Position numbers and translations under genes: made by a program. DNA of 64,000 nt, taken from assembly GCF_000014125.1 (NCBI RefSeq), contig NC_008593.1, positions 2,480,001 to 2,544,000 on the forward strand, written 5' to 3'. Numbering within the stretch: the first letter of the stretch is position 1; every line of letters starts with the position of its first letter. This DNA is from Clostridium novyi NT. GTDB lineage: Bacteria; Bacillota; Clostridia; Clostridiales; Clostridiaceae. The notes beneath the pieces are model-generated. The model saw only the letters and a program-made list of their open reading frames with translations. It ran no database searches and was not told the DNA's origin. Shown here piece after piece: positions 1 through 12,484 of this stretch.

Positions 1-45
1 AACTTGAACATATATAGGAATTTTCTCATCAAATTTTATATTCAT
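1..45 (-). CDS. GntR-family (YtrA-like) regulator, 5' end only
   Basis: Only the first 15 codons lie in the window; the gene runs off the left edge. An ATG at 45 follows a GGAGGA ribosome site, and the peptide MNIKFDEKIPIYVQV has the F-D-x-x-x-P-I-Y-x-Q pattern typical of the first residues of YtrA-subfamily GntR repressors. Such proteins bind palindromes with a winged helix and often control an ABC transporter encoded downstream. The perfect palindrome at 82-115 just upstream fits an autoregulatory operator. The assignment rests on a very short peptide plus that palindrome. Confidence 0.6.
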   Translation of the reverse strand, partial: MNIKFDEKIPIYVQV

Positions 46-81
46 ATTTTTCCTCCAAAAGCTTTTGATGTGCGTAACATT

Positions 82-115
82 TAACTAGTGTATTAATATA
101 TTAATACACTAGTTA
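82..115. promoter_or_regulatory. 34-bp perfect palindrome, probable GntR operator
   Basis: The half-site TAACTAGTGTATTAATA is followed directly by its exact reverse complement. It lies 37 bases upstream of the GntR-type start codon at 45. Inverted repeats of the TGTATTA...TAATACA kind are usual for YtrA-type repressors, so autoregulation is the likely role (inference). Confidence 0.6.
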
Positions 116-184
116 TTTTTAGTCAATACCCTTTGCAAATTTTATATAAAAAAGATATAGCGCATATAGCCCTATATCAAAGTT

Positions 185-601
185 TTAATTGTTAATCCTA
201 TTTTGGATACGCATTATATTAGTATTTCCTGTTGCAATTAGCTTGTTTTCTTTATTATGTGCTTCTCCATACATATGAACTATAGTATTTCCCATTTGCT
301 TTATGTATACTGTAATTATAAGTTCATCTCCTAAGAATATAGGTCTGTGATAACTGGTTGAAATATCTATTGTAGTTAGTGCTTCTCCTCCACTTTCCAT
401 TATAAAAAATATCCCAAATGTATTGTCAAATGCAGCTGTTATAAATCCTCCTTGCATACACTTTAGTGGATTTAAATATTTCTCTAGAACAGGAAATGAA
501 AGCGTTAAACTTTCTCCTTCTTTGTATTCCATAACCTTAGGTTCCATAATGCTTACACAACTTGCTACTTTTAAATTTCCCATATTATCTAATATATCCA
601 T
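185..601 (-). CDS. PaaI-type hotdog thioesterase family protein
   Basis: This is a single hotdog-fold domain of 138 residues. The segment GGFITAAFDNTFG matches the helix-forming signature of the PaaI/YdiI acyl-CoA thioesterase group, where G-G and the D/N region sit at the active site, and TIDISTSYHRPIFLGD is the typical next strand. Family members hydrolyse acyl- or aryl-CoA thioesters in the cytoplasm; the substrate here is unknown. I chose the ATG at 601 because AAGGGGG lies seven bases before it. A GTG two codons upstream is too close to that site. It stands alone, divergent from the glycosylase gene to its right. Confidence 0.75.
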   Translation of the reverse strand: MDILDNMGNLKVASCVSIMEPKVMEYKEGESLTLSFPVLEKYLNPLKCMQGGFITAAFDNTFGIFFIMESGGEALTTIDISTSYHRPIFLGDELIITVYIKQMGNTIVHMYGEAHNKENKLIATGNTNIMRIQNRINN

Positions 602-770
602 CTGCACGCCCCCTTTCTTTCCTATAAATTATATTATAACAGTTTTGATGAATATTTTTTAAACACTTTTAATTTAACCTATATGTTAATTACTGATGCT
701 TATATTATTATTTTCAATAAAAAAAGTGTATAATAACCATAACATTATTTTCACAAAGGAGGTTTTTAAT

Positions 771-1367
771 ATAAACATTAATGATGAATTAAAACTTAGA
801 ATAGAAAAAATAGTTGAAGAATATAACTCTGATGAAACTGGTGGCTTTATAACTGGAGATGGTCCTATACCAAGTGATATTTTGTTTGTTGGAGAAGCTC
901 CTGGTAAAAATGAAGTGGAACAAGGGAAACCTTTTGTAGGAATGGCAGGGGAAACTTTTAGTAACTATCTAAAGTCTATTGGACTTGATCGAAGTAATAT
1001 AAGAATAACTAACACTTGCTTTTTTCGTCCTATTAAAAGGAAAACAGGGAAAACTGGTAGAGTTACTGTAAGTAATAGACCTCCAAAGGTTTCTGAAGTT
1101 AATTTATTTCGTGAAGTTTTAGATGATGAGATAAATCTTGTAAATCCTAAAATAATCATTACTTTAGGTAATGTTCCATTAAAAAGACTTACAGAATTTA
1201 AAAGCATAGGTGATTGCCACGGAAATCTTTATTATAATGAATCTTTAAAAAGATATGTATTCCCTATGTATCACCCATCTGCACTAACTTACAATAAGAA
1301 TGATGAATTTAAAGCAATGTATGAAAATGATTGGTTAAAATTAAAAGAAGTCTTAAAAACTTTATAG
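771..1367 (+). CDS. uracil-DNA glycosylase superfamily protein, apparent AUA start
   Basis: The protein of about 198 residues has the family 4 style motif GEAPGKNE...GKPFVGMAGE near its N-terminus and the YHPSAL motif near residue 170, as in enzymes that excise uracil from DNA. The Cys pattern that holds the 4Fe-4S cluster in classical family 4 enzymes is absent: I see only two Cys, in NTCFF and GDCHG. The start is odd. A perfect AAAGGAGG sits at 755-762, but the in-frame codon eight bases later (771) is ATA, giving (M)NINDELK. The nearest in-frame ATG (696) has no ribosome site and would add 25 unrelated residues. A terminator overlaps the stop. Confidence 0.75.
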   Translation: MNINDELKLRIEKIVEEYNSDETGGFITGDGPIPSDILFVGEAPGKNEVEQGKPFVGMAGETFSNYLKSIGLDRSNIRITNTCFFRPIKRKTGKTGRVTVSNRPPKVSEVNLFREVLDDEINLVNPKIIITLGNVPLKRLTEFKSIGDCHGNLYYNESLKRYVFPMYHPSALTYNKNDEFKAMYENDWLKLKEVLKTL

Positions 1368-1386
1368 TCTTTAAGGCTTCTTTTTT
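1345..1386 (+). terminator. Rho-independent terminator of the glycosylase gene
   Basis: A 13-bp stem (AAGAAGTCTTAAA with TTTAAGGCTTCTT, one G-T pair) is followed by a T run. The left arm lies inside the last codons of the gene. Confidence 0.75.
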
Positions 1387-1460
1387 ATAATCTTAAAATA
1401 TTTTAATTTGATGTTTTACATCATACTCTAATATAATATTATATATTATTCATATCTTTA

Positions 1461-2444
1461 TTATTTAGTTATGATTTTTCCTAATAGATCAATAGTCTCT
1501 TGTACATCTTTTAATGACATCATCTCACCTGAAGTATTCATATATCTACAAGGTAATGCTATCATTCCAGTTTTTATTCCTCCAACTTCTTTATGTATAA
1601 GTCCACCTTCATTTTGTCCCATACCTATACTATATTGAAGCTTTATTCCTAAATCTTCTGCTGAAGTTTCTATAAGTTCTTTAACCTTATGATGAATTAC
1701 AAGACTTCTATCAAAAACAGATAAAACAGGTCCATTTTCTAGAGATATTTTTAAATCTCCACCTTTGTTATCACCTGACTCCATTGAATCTAATACTATT
1801 GCTGTATTTGGTTTTATATTAACAGCTGATATTTTTGCACCCTTAAACCCTAATTCCTTTTGAACAGAGAAAACAAATAAGATTTCCTTATCCACTTTAT
1901 AAATATCCATGTTTTCCATTACTTTAAGAAGTACATAACATGCTATTCTACTATGAATATTAGGTGCTATTATTTTATTTTCAACCTCTATCTTTTGTCC
2001 TAAAATTTCAAGTGCTTCCCCTTCAGCTATTTTTGATTTTGCAGCTTCTTTGTTTGAAACTCCAAAGTCTACAAATAAGTTATCTTTAGATGAATCTTCC
2101 TTTAAAAATCCTATTCTTGCAACTTTTCCATCTTCAGTCTTAAAAAAGCTTCCTGAAATATTTTTTAAATTTACATCTCCTATAGGAATTACCTTAACAA
2201 ATCCTCTATCATCTATTTCAGTTGCCATAAGTCCTGTATTATCCATATGAGTACATAGCATAAGTTTCTCCTTGCCATTTCCCATTTTAGCAATTAAATT
2301 ACCCATATCATCTTCTAATACATCTATATTTACCTTTTTATTTTCTTGTATTAAATTTATTTGTTCTTTTATTATGCTCTTTAATTTATTTTCTTTAGTG
2401 CTAACCCCAAATGAATCTATTAAACTTTCTATTAATTTATCCAT
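1461..2444 (-). CDS. M42-family peptidase homologue, probably inactive
   Basis: A 327-residue protein with the overall fold and length of M42 (FrvX/TET) aminopeptidases, last of a four-gene operon. The family uses His, Asp, Glu, Asp and His to bind two metals and a Glu as general base. Here CTHMD keeps the first His and IVLDS keeps the second metal Asp. However IDNR of the intact paralogue is IHSR, QEEVG is QKELG (general base Glu to Lys), and YMHT is YMNT (last His to Asn). It is therefore predicted not to hydrolyse peptides and may be a structural or regulatory subunit beside the intact enzyme at 3707-4726. The start is ATG with AAGGGTG upstream. Confidence 0.8.
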   Translation of the reverse strand: MDKLIESLIDSFGVSTKENKLKSIIKEQINLIQENKKVNIDVLEDDMGNLIAKMGNGKEKLMLCTHMDNTGLMATEIDDRGFVKVIPIGDVNLKNISGSFFKTEDGKVARIGFLKEDSSKDNLFVDFGVSNKEAAKSKIAEGEALEILGQKIEVENKIIAPNIHSRIACYVLLKVMENMDIYKVDKEILFVFSVQKELGFKGAKISAVNIKPNTAIVLDSMESGDNKGGDLKISLENGPVLSVFDRSLVIHHKVKELIETSAEDLGIKLQYSIGMGQNEGGLIHKEVGGIKTGMIALPCRYMNTSGEMMSLKDVQETIDLLGKIITK

Positions 2445-2467
2445 AACTTAATCACCCTTTTCAATAA

Positions 2468-2728
2468 TTATCTTTTTTTCATAGCACCTTTTAAAATAGC
2501 GAACATTAGGAAAGATACTACTAACACTACTGTAAATACTGAAAAAATCTTTCCACTAGAATCACCTTTAGACTTTGCAACTACCGCTCCAACTATTGAT
2601 AATATACCAACTAAAACATTGTATACCCCAATACCTCTTGATAACCCCTTTTTTATTACCATAGTTATTCCTAATAATAATAAATAAATTCCACTACCTA
2701 TCATAAAGTAAAATTGCCACTTTTCCAA
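2468..2728 (-). CDS. small membrane protein in the M42 operon
   Basis: An 86-residue protein with three hydrophobic segments, at about residues 5-24, 33-50 and 60-80, ending in a basic KKR tail. I do not recognise a family. It starts at TTG (2728), seven bases after GGAGG; no ATG fits. It lies between two M42 homologues, 19 bases after the upstream gene and 23 before the next, so it is co-transcribed with them. It could anchor or serve the peptidase complex at the membrane, but that is only suggested by position. Confidence 0.6.
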   Translation of the reverse strand: MEKWQFYFMIGSGIYLLLLGITMVIKKGLSRGIGVYNVLVGILSIVGAVVAKSKGDSSGKIFSVFTVVLVVSFLMFAILKGAMKKR

Positions 2729-2747
2729 AATAACTCCTCCAATTTAA

Positions 2748-3716
2748 TTATAAAGATTTTAAATATCCCCTAATTAATTTTATGGTATTTTCAATGTCAT
2801 CTATTGAAGAAACTGAAATTGCAGAATTCATGTATTTACATGGAACTGATACTGTAACAAGCTTTGAACCATTTTCTACATAAGAATCTCCGCTATTTCC
2901 CTTATTTTTATTATTTTTTATTTCATATGGTATGCTTTCTTTTTGTCCAATAGTCTTTATATCATTAATAACATCATTATTGCAAACAACATTACCATCT
3001 ATTCTTGATAATGAAGGCCCTTTATCTATTACATTATCATTATTCTTACTTAATCCACCTTCAAAAACAATTGTAATATCACTTTTTTTATTATATGAAG
3101 ATACAATAGCCCCTCTATTTCCAACTTGCTTTTGAACGGAGAATATAGCATATATATCAGCATTATAATTTTCCTTTAAAAGTTCTATTAATATATAACA
3201 TGGAATTCTGCTATCAAGTGCCTTTCCTTTTACAAGTTTATTTCCAAGCTTTGAAAACTTACTTGTAAATGATACGTAATCTCCTATAGATACATATTTT
3301 TTAGCTTGTTCTTTTGATTTTGCTCCAATATCTATAGATAATTTTTCAATATCAATATTTTCTTCTCTTTCTTTTTTTCCTTGAAGATGAATTGCCTTAA
3401 ATCCTATAACACCATTAATTCTTTTATCACCTATTATAACATCTTTACATGGAATAGATTTTTCATCTACACTTCCAAGTGTTGTGAATTTTAATGTTCC
3501 ATCATCATTAAATGCAGTAATAATAAATCCAACCTCATCCATGTAGGCATCTAGTATTACAGTTTTACCATTACCTTTTTTATGAGCTACTATATTGCCC
3601 ATTCTATCAACTTTTATTTCGTCAACAAAATCTTTTATTGAATTCTTTATTAAGTCTCTAACTTCATCTTCATAAGAAGGAAGTGCCACTGAATTACAAA
3701 GTTTTTCTAGAAGCAT
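2748..3716 (-). CDS. M42-family peptidase homologue, probably inactive
   Basis: A 322-residue M42-like protein whose start overlaps the end of the upstream intact M42 gene by ten bases, indicating translational coupling. Aligned to that intact copy, the first metal His is Tyr (AYMDE for AHADE), the Glu-Glu pair is Lys-Gln (QKQVG for QEEVG), the next metal Asp is lost (IVFEGG for AIDTT) and the final His is Asn (YMNS for YMHT). Only the bridging Asp (ALDSR) remains. Loss of nearly all metal ligands predicts no peptidase activity, yet the frame is intact and well preserved, so it is probably selected for another role, such as a partner in a mixed M42 assembly. Confidence 0.8.
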   Translation of the reverse strand: MLLEKLCNSVALPSYEDEVRDLIKNSIKDFVDEIKVDRMGNIVAHKKGNGKTVILDAYMDEVGFIITAFNDDGTLKFTTLGSVDEKSIPCKDVIIGDKRINGVIGFKAIHLQGKKEREENIDIEKLSIDIGAKSKEQAKKYVSIGDYVSFTSKFSKLGNKLVKGKALDSRIPCYILIELLKENYNADIYAIFSVQKQVGNRGAIVSSYNKKSDITIVFEGGLSKNNDNVIDKGPSLSRIDGNVVCNNDVINDIKTIGQKESIPYEIKNNKNKGNSGDSYVENGSKLVTVSVPCKYMNSAISVSSIDDIENTIKLIRGYLKSL

Positions 3717-4726
3717 AATAATTCCTCCAAATCATCACTTTTTAAGTTTTCTATTAATTTTGCAATAATCTTTCCAGTATTATTTATATCATCCATACTT
3801 ACAAGTTCCACTGGAGTATGCATATATTTTATTGGAATTGATACAAGCATACTGGGTACTCCTTCTCTTGTAACTTGTATATCCCATGCATCTGTTCCTG
3901 TATTTCCTGGCTCAACTTCTACTCCATAAGGTATTTTATATTTGTCGCCTATTTCTATAATTTTTTTATTTAACTTATGATGAAGATTTGGTCCATGACA
4001 TATTACAGGTCCATTGCCTATTACATTTTCTCTATCATGAGTACCAAGGGCACCACTATCAAAGGTTGTATCTATTGCTATTCCAATGTCAGGATTTAAA
4101 TTATAAGTTACCATTTTGGCCCCTCTATGTCCAACCTCCTCTTGACATGAGCATACAAAATAAACATCTAAATCATGTTCTATATTTTGAAGTTCCTTTG
4201 CACACTGATACATAGAAACAATGCTTCCTCTATTATCTATAGTCTTGCAGGCAATTTCATTGTTTAAAAGCTCTACAAACTTTCCATTTATAGTTACAAA
4301 GTCTCCTATACGAACTATTTTTTCTATATTCTCTTTTGAATACCCTGTTTCAATAGCTAAATCATCTGCTGTAACTGCCTTATCCGTATCTTTACTTGTA
4401 TTTATAACTCCAAGTATATCTTCTTTTCCGTGTATTGTAACTTCTCTACCTACTATTGCCTTGGGATCAACTCCAACACCTTTAAATTTTAAAGTACCAT
4501 TTTCTAATATGTCATTTACAATTAGAAAGATTTCGTCTGCATGAGCCATTATCATTATGCTACCTTTTTTAGTGCCTTTTTTATGAACTATAATATTGTT
4601 CATTTCATCTATTGTAACTTTGCCAAATTCACTAAAATTATCTTTTATTAATGAATATAACTTATCCTCTCTACTACTTGGAGCATGAGCTAAAGTTAGT
4701 TTTTTTAATAGTTCTTTATTATCCAC
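3707..4726 (-). CDS. M42-family metallo-aminopeptidase (intact)
   Basis: A 339-residue cytoplasmic aminopeptidase of the FrvX/TET type, which forms large hollow oligomers and trims short peptides. All expected residues are present: AHADE (metal His and catalytic Asp), TIDNRG (bridging Asp), QEEVGHRGA (general base and metal Glu), AIDTT (metal Asp) and YMHTPVE (last metal His). It starts with GTG after AGGAGGG and is the first gene of an operon that continues with two degenerate homologues and a small membrane protein. The annotation endoglucanase sometimes given to such proteins is historical. Confidence 0.88.
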   Translation of the reverse strand: MDNKELLKKLTLAHAPSSREDKLYSLIKDNFSEFGKVTIDEMNNIIVHKKGTKKGSIMIMAHADEIFLIVNDILENGTLKFKGVGVDPKAIVGREVTIHGKEDILGVINTSKDTDKAVTADDLAIETGYSKENIEKIVRIGDFVTINGKFVELLNNEIACKTIDNRGSIVSMYQCAKELQNIEHDLDVYFVCSCQEEVGHRGAKMVTYNLNPDIGIAIDTTFDSGALGTHDRENVIGNGPVICHGPNLHHKLNKKIIEIGDKYKIPYGVEVEPGNTGTDAWDIQVTREGVPSMLVSIPIKYMHTPVELVSMDDINNTGKIIAKLIENLKSDDLEELLCF

Positions 4727-4828
4727 ACTATCCCTCCTGCTTAAATTTTATTATGAATTTAAAATTTTTATTTTGATTTAGTGTATATTTTTTTCGTAAC
4801 TGTACATAATGTAAATAAACCCGAAATG

Positions 4829-4877
4829 AAAGAAACCGTGTAGATAACTCCCCCCTGAATTACTCACGGTTTCTTTT
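4829..4877 (-). terminator. terminator of the amidase gene
   Basis: A 12-bp perfect stem (AAAGAAACCGTG with CACGGTTTCTTT) with a 25-base loop lies just after the amidase stop on the minus strand. The T run is weak, so its strength is uncertain. Confidence 0.5.
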
Positions 4878-4880
4878 AAT

Positions 4881-5810
4881 TTATTTAAATATTTCACTTA
4901 CTCCATTTGCAAGTGATTTAGCTATCTTATCTTTATAGGAATCTGTACTTAACTTTTTATCTTCTTCTGGATTTGACAAAAATCCCATTTCAACTAATAC
5001 AACAGGAACAGTAGACCAGTTAAATCCTGTTAAATCTTTTCTTTCTATAACACCTCTATTTTTCATTCCAACTTCTCTTGTTAATGTGCTTATTAACTTT
5101 TCTCCATAAACTCTACTTTGATTGTATATAGCTTTTGTACTACCACCATTTGATGGTATTAACATTGATGCACCGTTTGTAGACTTACTTTCTGAAGAAT
5201 CTGCATGAATTCTTATAACAAGAGCTGCATTTACATTGTTACCAACCTTTGCCCTTTCAATATTACTCATAGTCTTATTATTATCAGTTTTCGTCATAAT
5301 AACAGTAAAACCTTTTTGCTCTAAATATTTTTTTAATTTTACCGCTACATCCATGTTTACTTTATACTCTGGTGTTTTTGTTACAACTCCATCTGCACCG
5401 CTTGTTTGTCTTGCTTTTTTAACAGATGAATTTGGAGATACTGGTTCTTTATTTGAATCTCCCCTGCTTGCATGACCAGGATCTAACACTATTACATTTT
5501 TTGAATTTTTTACTTTTGATGCTTTATCTAAAGTTTTATCTTCTTTTATTTCTTTAGATTGTTCATTTTTATTTTCTTTCTCTAACTGTTTACCCTCTTT
5601 AGCTTCTTGTATTTTTTCCTTTTCCTTAGAATCCGTCTCTAATTTTTCAATATCTTCATTAGTTTTAGCTTTTTCTAATGCTTTCATAGCCGCATTTGCT
5701 TCTACTTTTTTAGAAACTATTTCATTTTTATTATCTATGTTTTTATTTTTACATGCCGAAAATGTAAGTAGCACTAATATAGATAATAAAACAACTTTTA
5801 CTCTTTTCAT
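4881..5810 (-). CDS. N-acetylmuramoyl-L-alanine amidase lipoprotein (Amidase_3)
   Basis: A 309-residue exported lipoprotein that cleaves the amide bond between MurNAc and the stem peptide. The N-terminus is a lipoprotein signal with the lipobox FSAC, so it should be anchored on the outer face of the membrane. Residues about 25-105 are a highly charged Lys/Glu linker likely to span wall material. The C-terminal Amidase_3 domain has the zinc ligands in LDPGHAS, TPEYKVN and IRIHADSS and the catalytic Glu in LVEMGFLSN. No cell-wall-binding repeats are present. The start follows GAGGGGAT. It is a single gene with its own terminator; a role in growth, division or spore formation cannot be told from sequence. 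Confidence 0.88.
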   Translation of the reverse strand: MKRVKVVLLSILVLLTFSACKNKNIDNKNEIVSKKVEANAAMKALEKAKTNEDIEKLETDSKEKEKIQEAKEGKQLEKENKNEQSKEIKEDKTLDKASKVKNSKNVIVLDPGHASRGDSNKEPVSPNSSVKKARQTSGADGVVTKTPEYKVNMDVAVKLKKYLEQKGFTVIMTKTDNNKTMSNIERAKVGNNVNAALVIRIHADSSESKSTNGASMLIPSNGGSTKAIYNQSRVYGEKLISTLTREVGMKNRGVIERKDLTGFNWSTVPVVLVEMGFLSNPEEDKKLSTDSYKDKIAKSLANGVSEIFK

Positions 5811-5893
5811 GTTATCCCCTCACTTTTATGTATATCTACAATTTTACCATAAAACTACATTATGTTTTAAGTAAAGACTTATTTTATTAAAAA

Positions 5894-5920
5894 AAGACTT
5901 GATGAAACTCATCAAGTCTT
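5894..5920 (-). terminator. terminator of the MscS gene
   Basis: The stem AAGACTTGATGA / TCATCAAGTCTT (12 bp, 3-base loop) is followed on the minus strand by seven T. Confidence 0.85.
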
Positions 5921-5955
5921 AAACTATATATACTATATTCTCATTTTATCAATTG

Positions 5956-7182
5956 TTATTTATTATTTTCACTAGTTTCTTCAGTATTAATTTCTTTAGC
6001 ATTATTTTTTTCTTCAATATTATCATTGTCTAAGCTGTTGTAATTGTCTTTTTCCTTGTCTTCCTTTACTAAAGGATTTTCAAAATAAATACTAGTACTT
6101 GGAAATGCCATTGATGTTCCCACCCTATCCACAATCTCTAATATTTGAAAGTTTATATCTTCTTTTATTTTTAAATACTTTGCATATTCTGCTGTATTAG
6201 TAAGACAATTTATAACTATATTTAAGCTACTATCTGCAAACTCATGAAAATTCACATATAAATTTTCATTTCTTATATTTTTATTATTAATAAGTACTTT
6301 TCTAATTTCAGTTAAACACATTTCTATTTGCTCTTTAGTTGTGCTATATGAAAGTCCTATTGTAAAATATATTTTTCTAGATTTTCTTCTAGTTAAGTTG
6401 AATATTGTACCATTTGCTATAGTTGAGTTTGGTTCAATTATTATACTTTTATCTAATGCTCTAACCTTTGTACTTCTAAAGTTAATGTCCTCAACAATAC
6501 CTTCTACATTAGGAGTTCTTATATAATCCCCAATAGAAAACGGTTTGTCTAATATAATCATGAAGCCTGCAATTATATTGGCAAGTGCATCTTTAGCAGC
6601 AAAAGCTATGGCAGCACCACCAATTCCAACTCCAGTTAAAAATCCATTTACATTGTATCCCCATTCGCTTAGTATCATAATTACAGTAAAGCTAATTATG
6701 ATAAACTTCATTATCCTTGCTAAAAATGAAAATACTATTTTATCTAATTTAGAATTTAATTTTCCAGACAATCTATCATATAACCATGAATATTCTGCTG
6801 TTAAGTTACAAAAACCCCAACTTGTTAATGCTATAACTGAAGAATTTAACAATCTATTTAAAAGAGTATTGCTATCTAAGTTATATGAAAATGCTTTTCC
6901 TAGATATAATATGGCAAAATATATACCCATAACAATAAAGAATACACCTAATGGCTCTTGAAAAGCTTCAGTTATCTTTACATTTAATTGCGTCTTTGTT
7001 CTTTTACTTATTTTTATAGATATTTTTAATATAAGTTTTGTTATTAACTTTCTTAATACTAAAAACATTAGAAATATTGCTATTCCTATGCCTATGTACT
7101 TTAAGGTATCTATACTAACTCTTCTTCCAAGGATAGTTATGGTTTTTACGGTAGTTTCAAGTACTTCTTGTGCTTCGTCCAT
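5956..7182 (-). CDS. MscS-family mechanosensitive channel
   Basis: A 408-residue small-conductance mechanosensitive channel that opens on hypo-osmotic shock to release solutes. Three hydrophobic segments occupy roughly residues 18-185. The pore helix and its kink appear as GVGIGGAAIAFAAKDALAN, followed by the beta domain (DKPFSIGDYI, VEGIVEDINFRST). The last 35 residues are a low-complexity Glu/Asn/Lys tail. I placed the start at the ATG at 7182 because AGGAGGGG lies immediately before it; an in-frame TTG seven codons upstream would sit before that ribosome site. The gene is monocistronic. Confidence 0.88.
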   Translation of the reverse strand: MDEAQEVLETTVKTITILGRRVSIDTLKYIGIGIAIFLMFLVLRKLITKLILKISIKISKRTKTQLNVKITEAFQEPLGVFFIVMGIYFAILYLGKAFSYNLDSNTLLNRLLNSSVIALTSWGFCNLTAEYSWLYDRLSGKLNSKLDKIVFSFLARIMKFIIISFTVIMILSEWGYNVNGFLTGVGIGGAAIAFAAKDALANIIAGFMIILDKPFSIGDYIRTPNVEGIVEDINFRSTKVRALDKSIIIEPNSTIANGTIFNLTRRKSRKIYFTIGLSYSTTKEQIEMCLTEIRKVLINNKNIRNENLYVNFHEFADSSLNIVINCLTNTAEYAKYLKIKEDINFQILEIVDRVGTSMAFPSTSIYFENPLVKEDKEKDNYNSLDNDNIEEKNNAKEINTEETSENNK

Positions 7183-7236
7183 TGTTCCCCTCCTATAATA
7201 CAATATTATTTATTATATTATATTTTTTTATATAAA

Positions 7237-7268
7237 AAAGACGCATCTTAATTAAAGATGCGTCTTTT
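7237..7268 (-). terminator. terminator of rRNA operon 1
   Basis: A long stem (AAAAGACGCATCTT with its complement) directly follows tRNA-Lys on the minus strand and is followed by a T run. Confidence 0.85.
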
Positions 7269-7343
7269 GGTGATCCACCGGGGAATCGAACCCCGGACAA
7301 CATGATTAAAAGTCATGTGCTCTACCGACTGAGCTAGTGAATC
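7268..7343 (-). tRNA. tRNA-Lys(TTT)
   Basis: A complete cloverleaf with encoded CCA and anticodon loop CTTTTAA. It is the last gene of rRNA operon 1, seven bases after 5S. Confidence 0.95.
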
Positions 7344-7350
7344 ATATTTA

Positions 7351-7466
7351 CCTGGCGACGACCTACTCTTCCACACCGTCTCCAGTGCAGTACCATCGGC
7401 GCTTTGAAGCTTAACCATCGTGTTCGGTATGGGAACGGGTGTTACCTTCAAGCCATAATCACCAGA
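7351..7466 (-). rRNA. rrf: 5S rRNA, operon 1
   Basis: It has the standard 5S features, including GGGAACGGGTG complemented on the plus strand and pairing ends CTGG/CCAGG. It is identical as read to the operon 2 copy and differs from the operon 3 copy at several positions. Ends are estimated from stem I. Confidence 0.93.
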
Positions 7467-7503
7467 TTGTTCTTTCAAAATTGCACAGTGATAATAATTA
7501 TTT

Positions 7504-10406
<2,903 letters not shown>

Positions 10407-10578
10407 TATCATCATCTACTAATTTTCATTAGTGTCTAGGTTTAGATTATTTCTAATCTTATTAATTCGTTTCTTTATCACTGTGCAATTTTCAAAGAAC
10501 AATTTCTTGAAAGACTTAGTCTTTCAAAATTAAACAGAATCAGGTTTCCAGTCTGGAAGCTTTGCTTCCATTCTCCCT

Positions 10579-12094
<1,516 letters not shown>

Positions 12095-12192
12095 AAGTTT
12101 AATCTTACTCAAATTTATTGACTGGTTTATTACCTATATTCTGTTTAATTTTCAAAGACCATTTTCTTTCGCCATCTCTTGACAGCTTATTC

Positions 12193-12221
12193 ATTATATC
12201 AATTTGAAATCTCTTTGTCAA
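12193..12221 (-). promoter_or_regulatory. rRNA operon 1 promoter
   Basis: On the minus strand TTGACA (12216-12221), 17 bases, TATAAT (12193-12198): a perfect SigA consensus about 100 bases before 16S. Confidence 0.9.
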
Positions 12222-12284
12222 CAACTTTTTTAAACTTTTTTAATTTCTTAAAATCATTTATTAAGTTGTTTCCTTGATTTCGTA

Positions 12285-12303
12285 TCGTCTCTCGTGACGA
12301 CAA
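12285..12303. repeat. inverted repeat upstream of rRNA operon 1
   Basis: An imperfect TCGTC...GACGACAA inverted repeat followed by GGAATAT. The same element precedes operons 2 and 3. The rest of 12095-12446 is AT-rich leader and spacer without a gene. Confidence 0.5.
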
Positions 12304-12446
12304 GGAATATCTTATCAGAATAATAATTATCATGTTTTATACAATTTATTTATTATGACAAATTACAACTTTTTTTCTCCATGATTCTTCATTTTTCTTA
12401 AAATTTATATTATAGACACTCCAGGATAAGTATACATTAATAAAAA

Positions 12447-12477
12447 TAATCCCAATAGCAAAATGCCATTGGGATTA
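12447..12477 (-). terminator. terminator of the acetyltransferase gene
   Basis: The stem TAATCCCAAT / ATTGGGATTA has two further inner pairs and is followed by T-rich sequence on the minus strand. Confidence 0.8.
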
Positions 12478-12484
12478 AATATAT

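Noticed and set aside
7248..7478. Open frame spanning tRNA-Lys and 5S
   Set aside because: It runs across structural RNA genes; the same peptide appears in operon 2 for the same reason.
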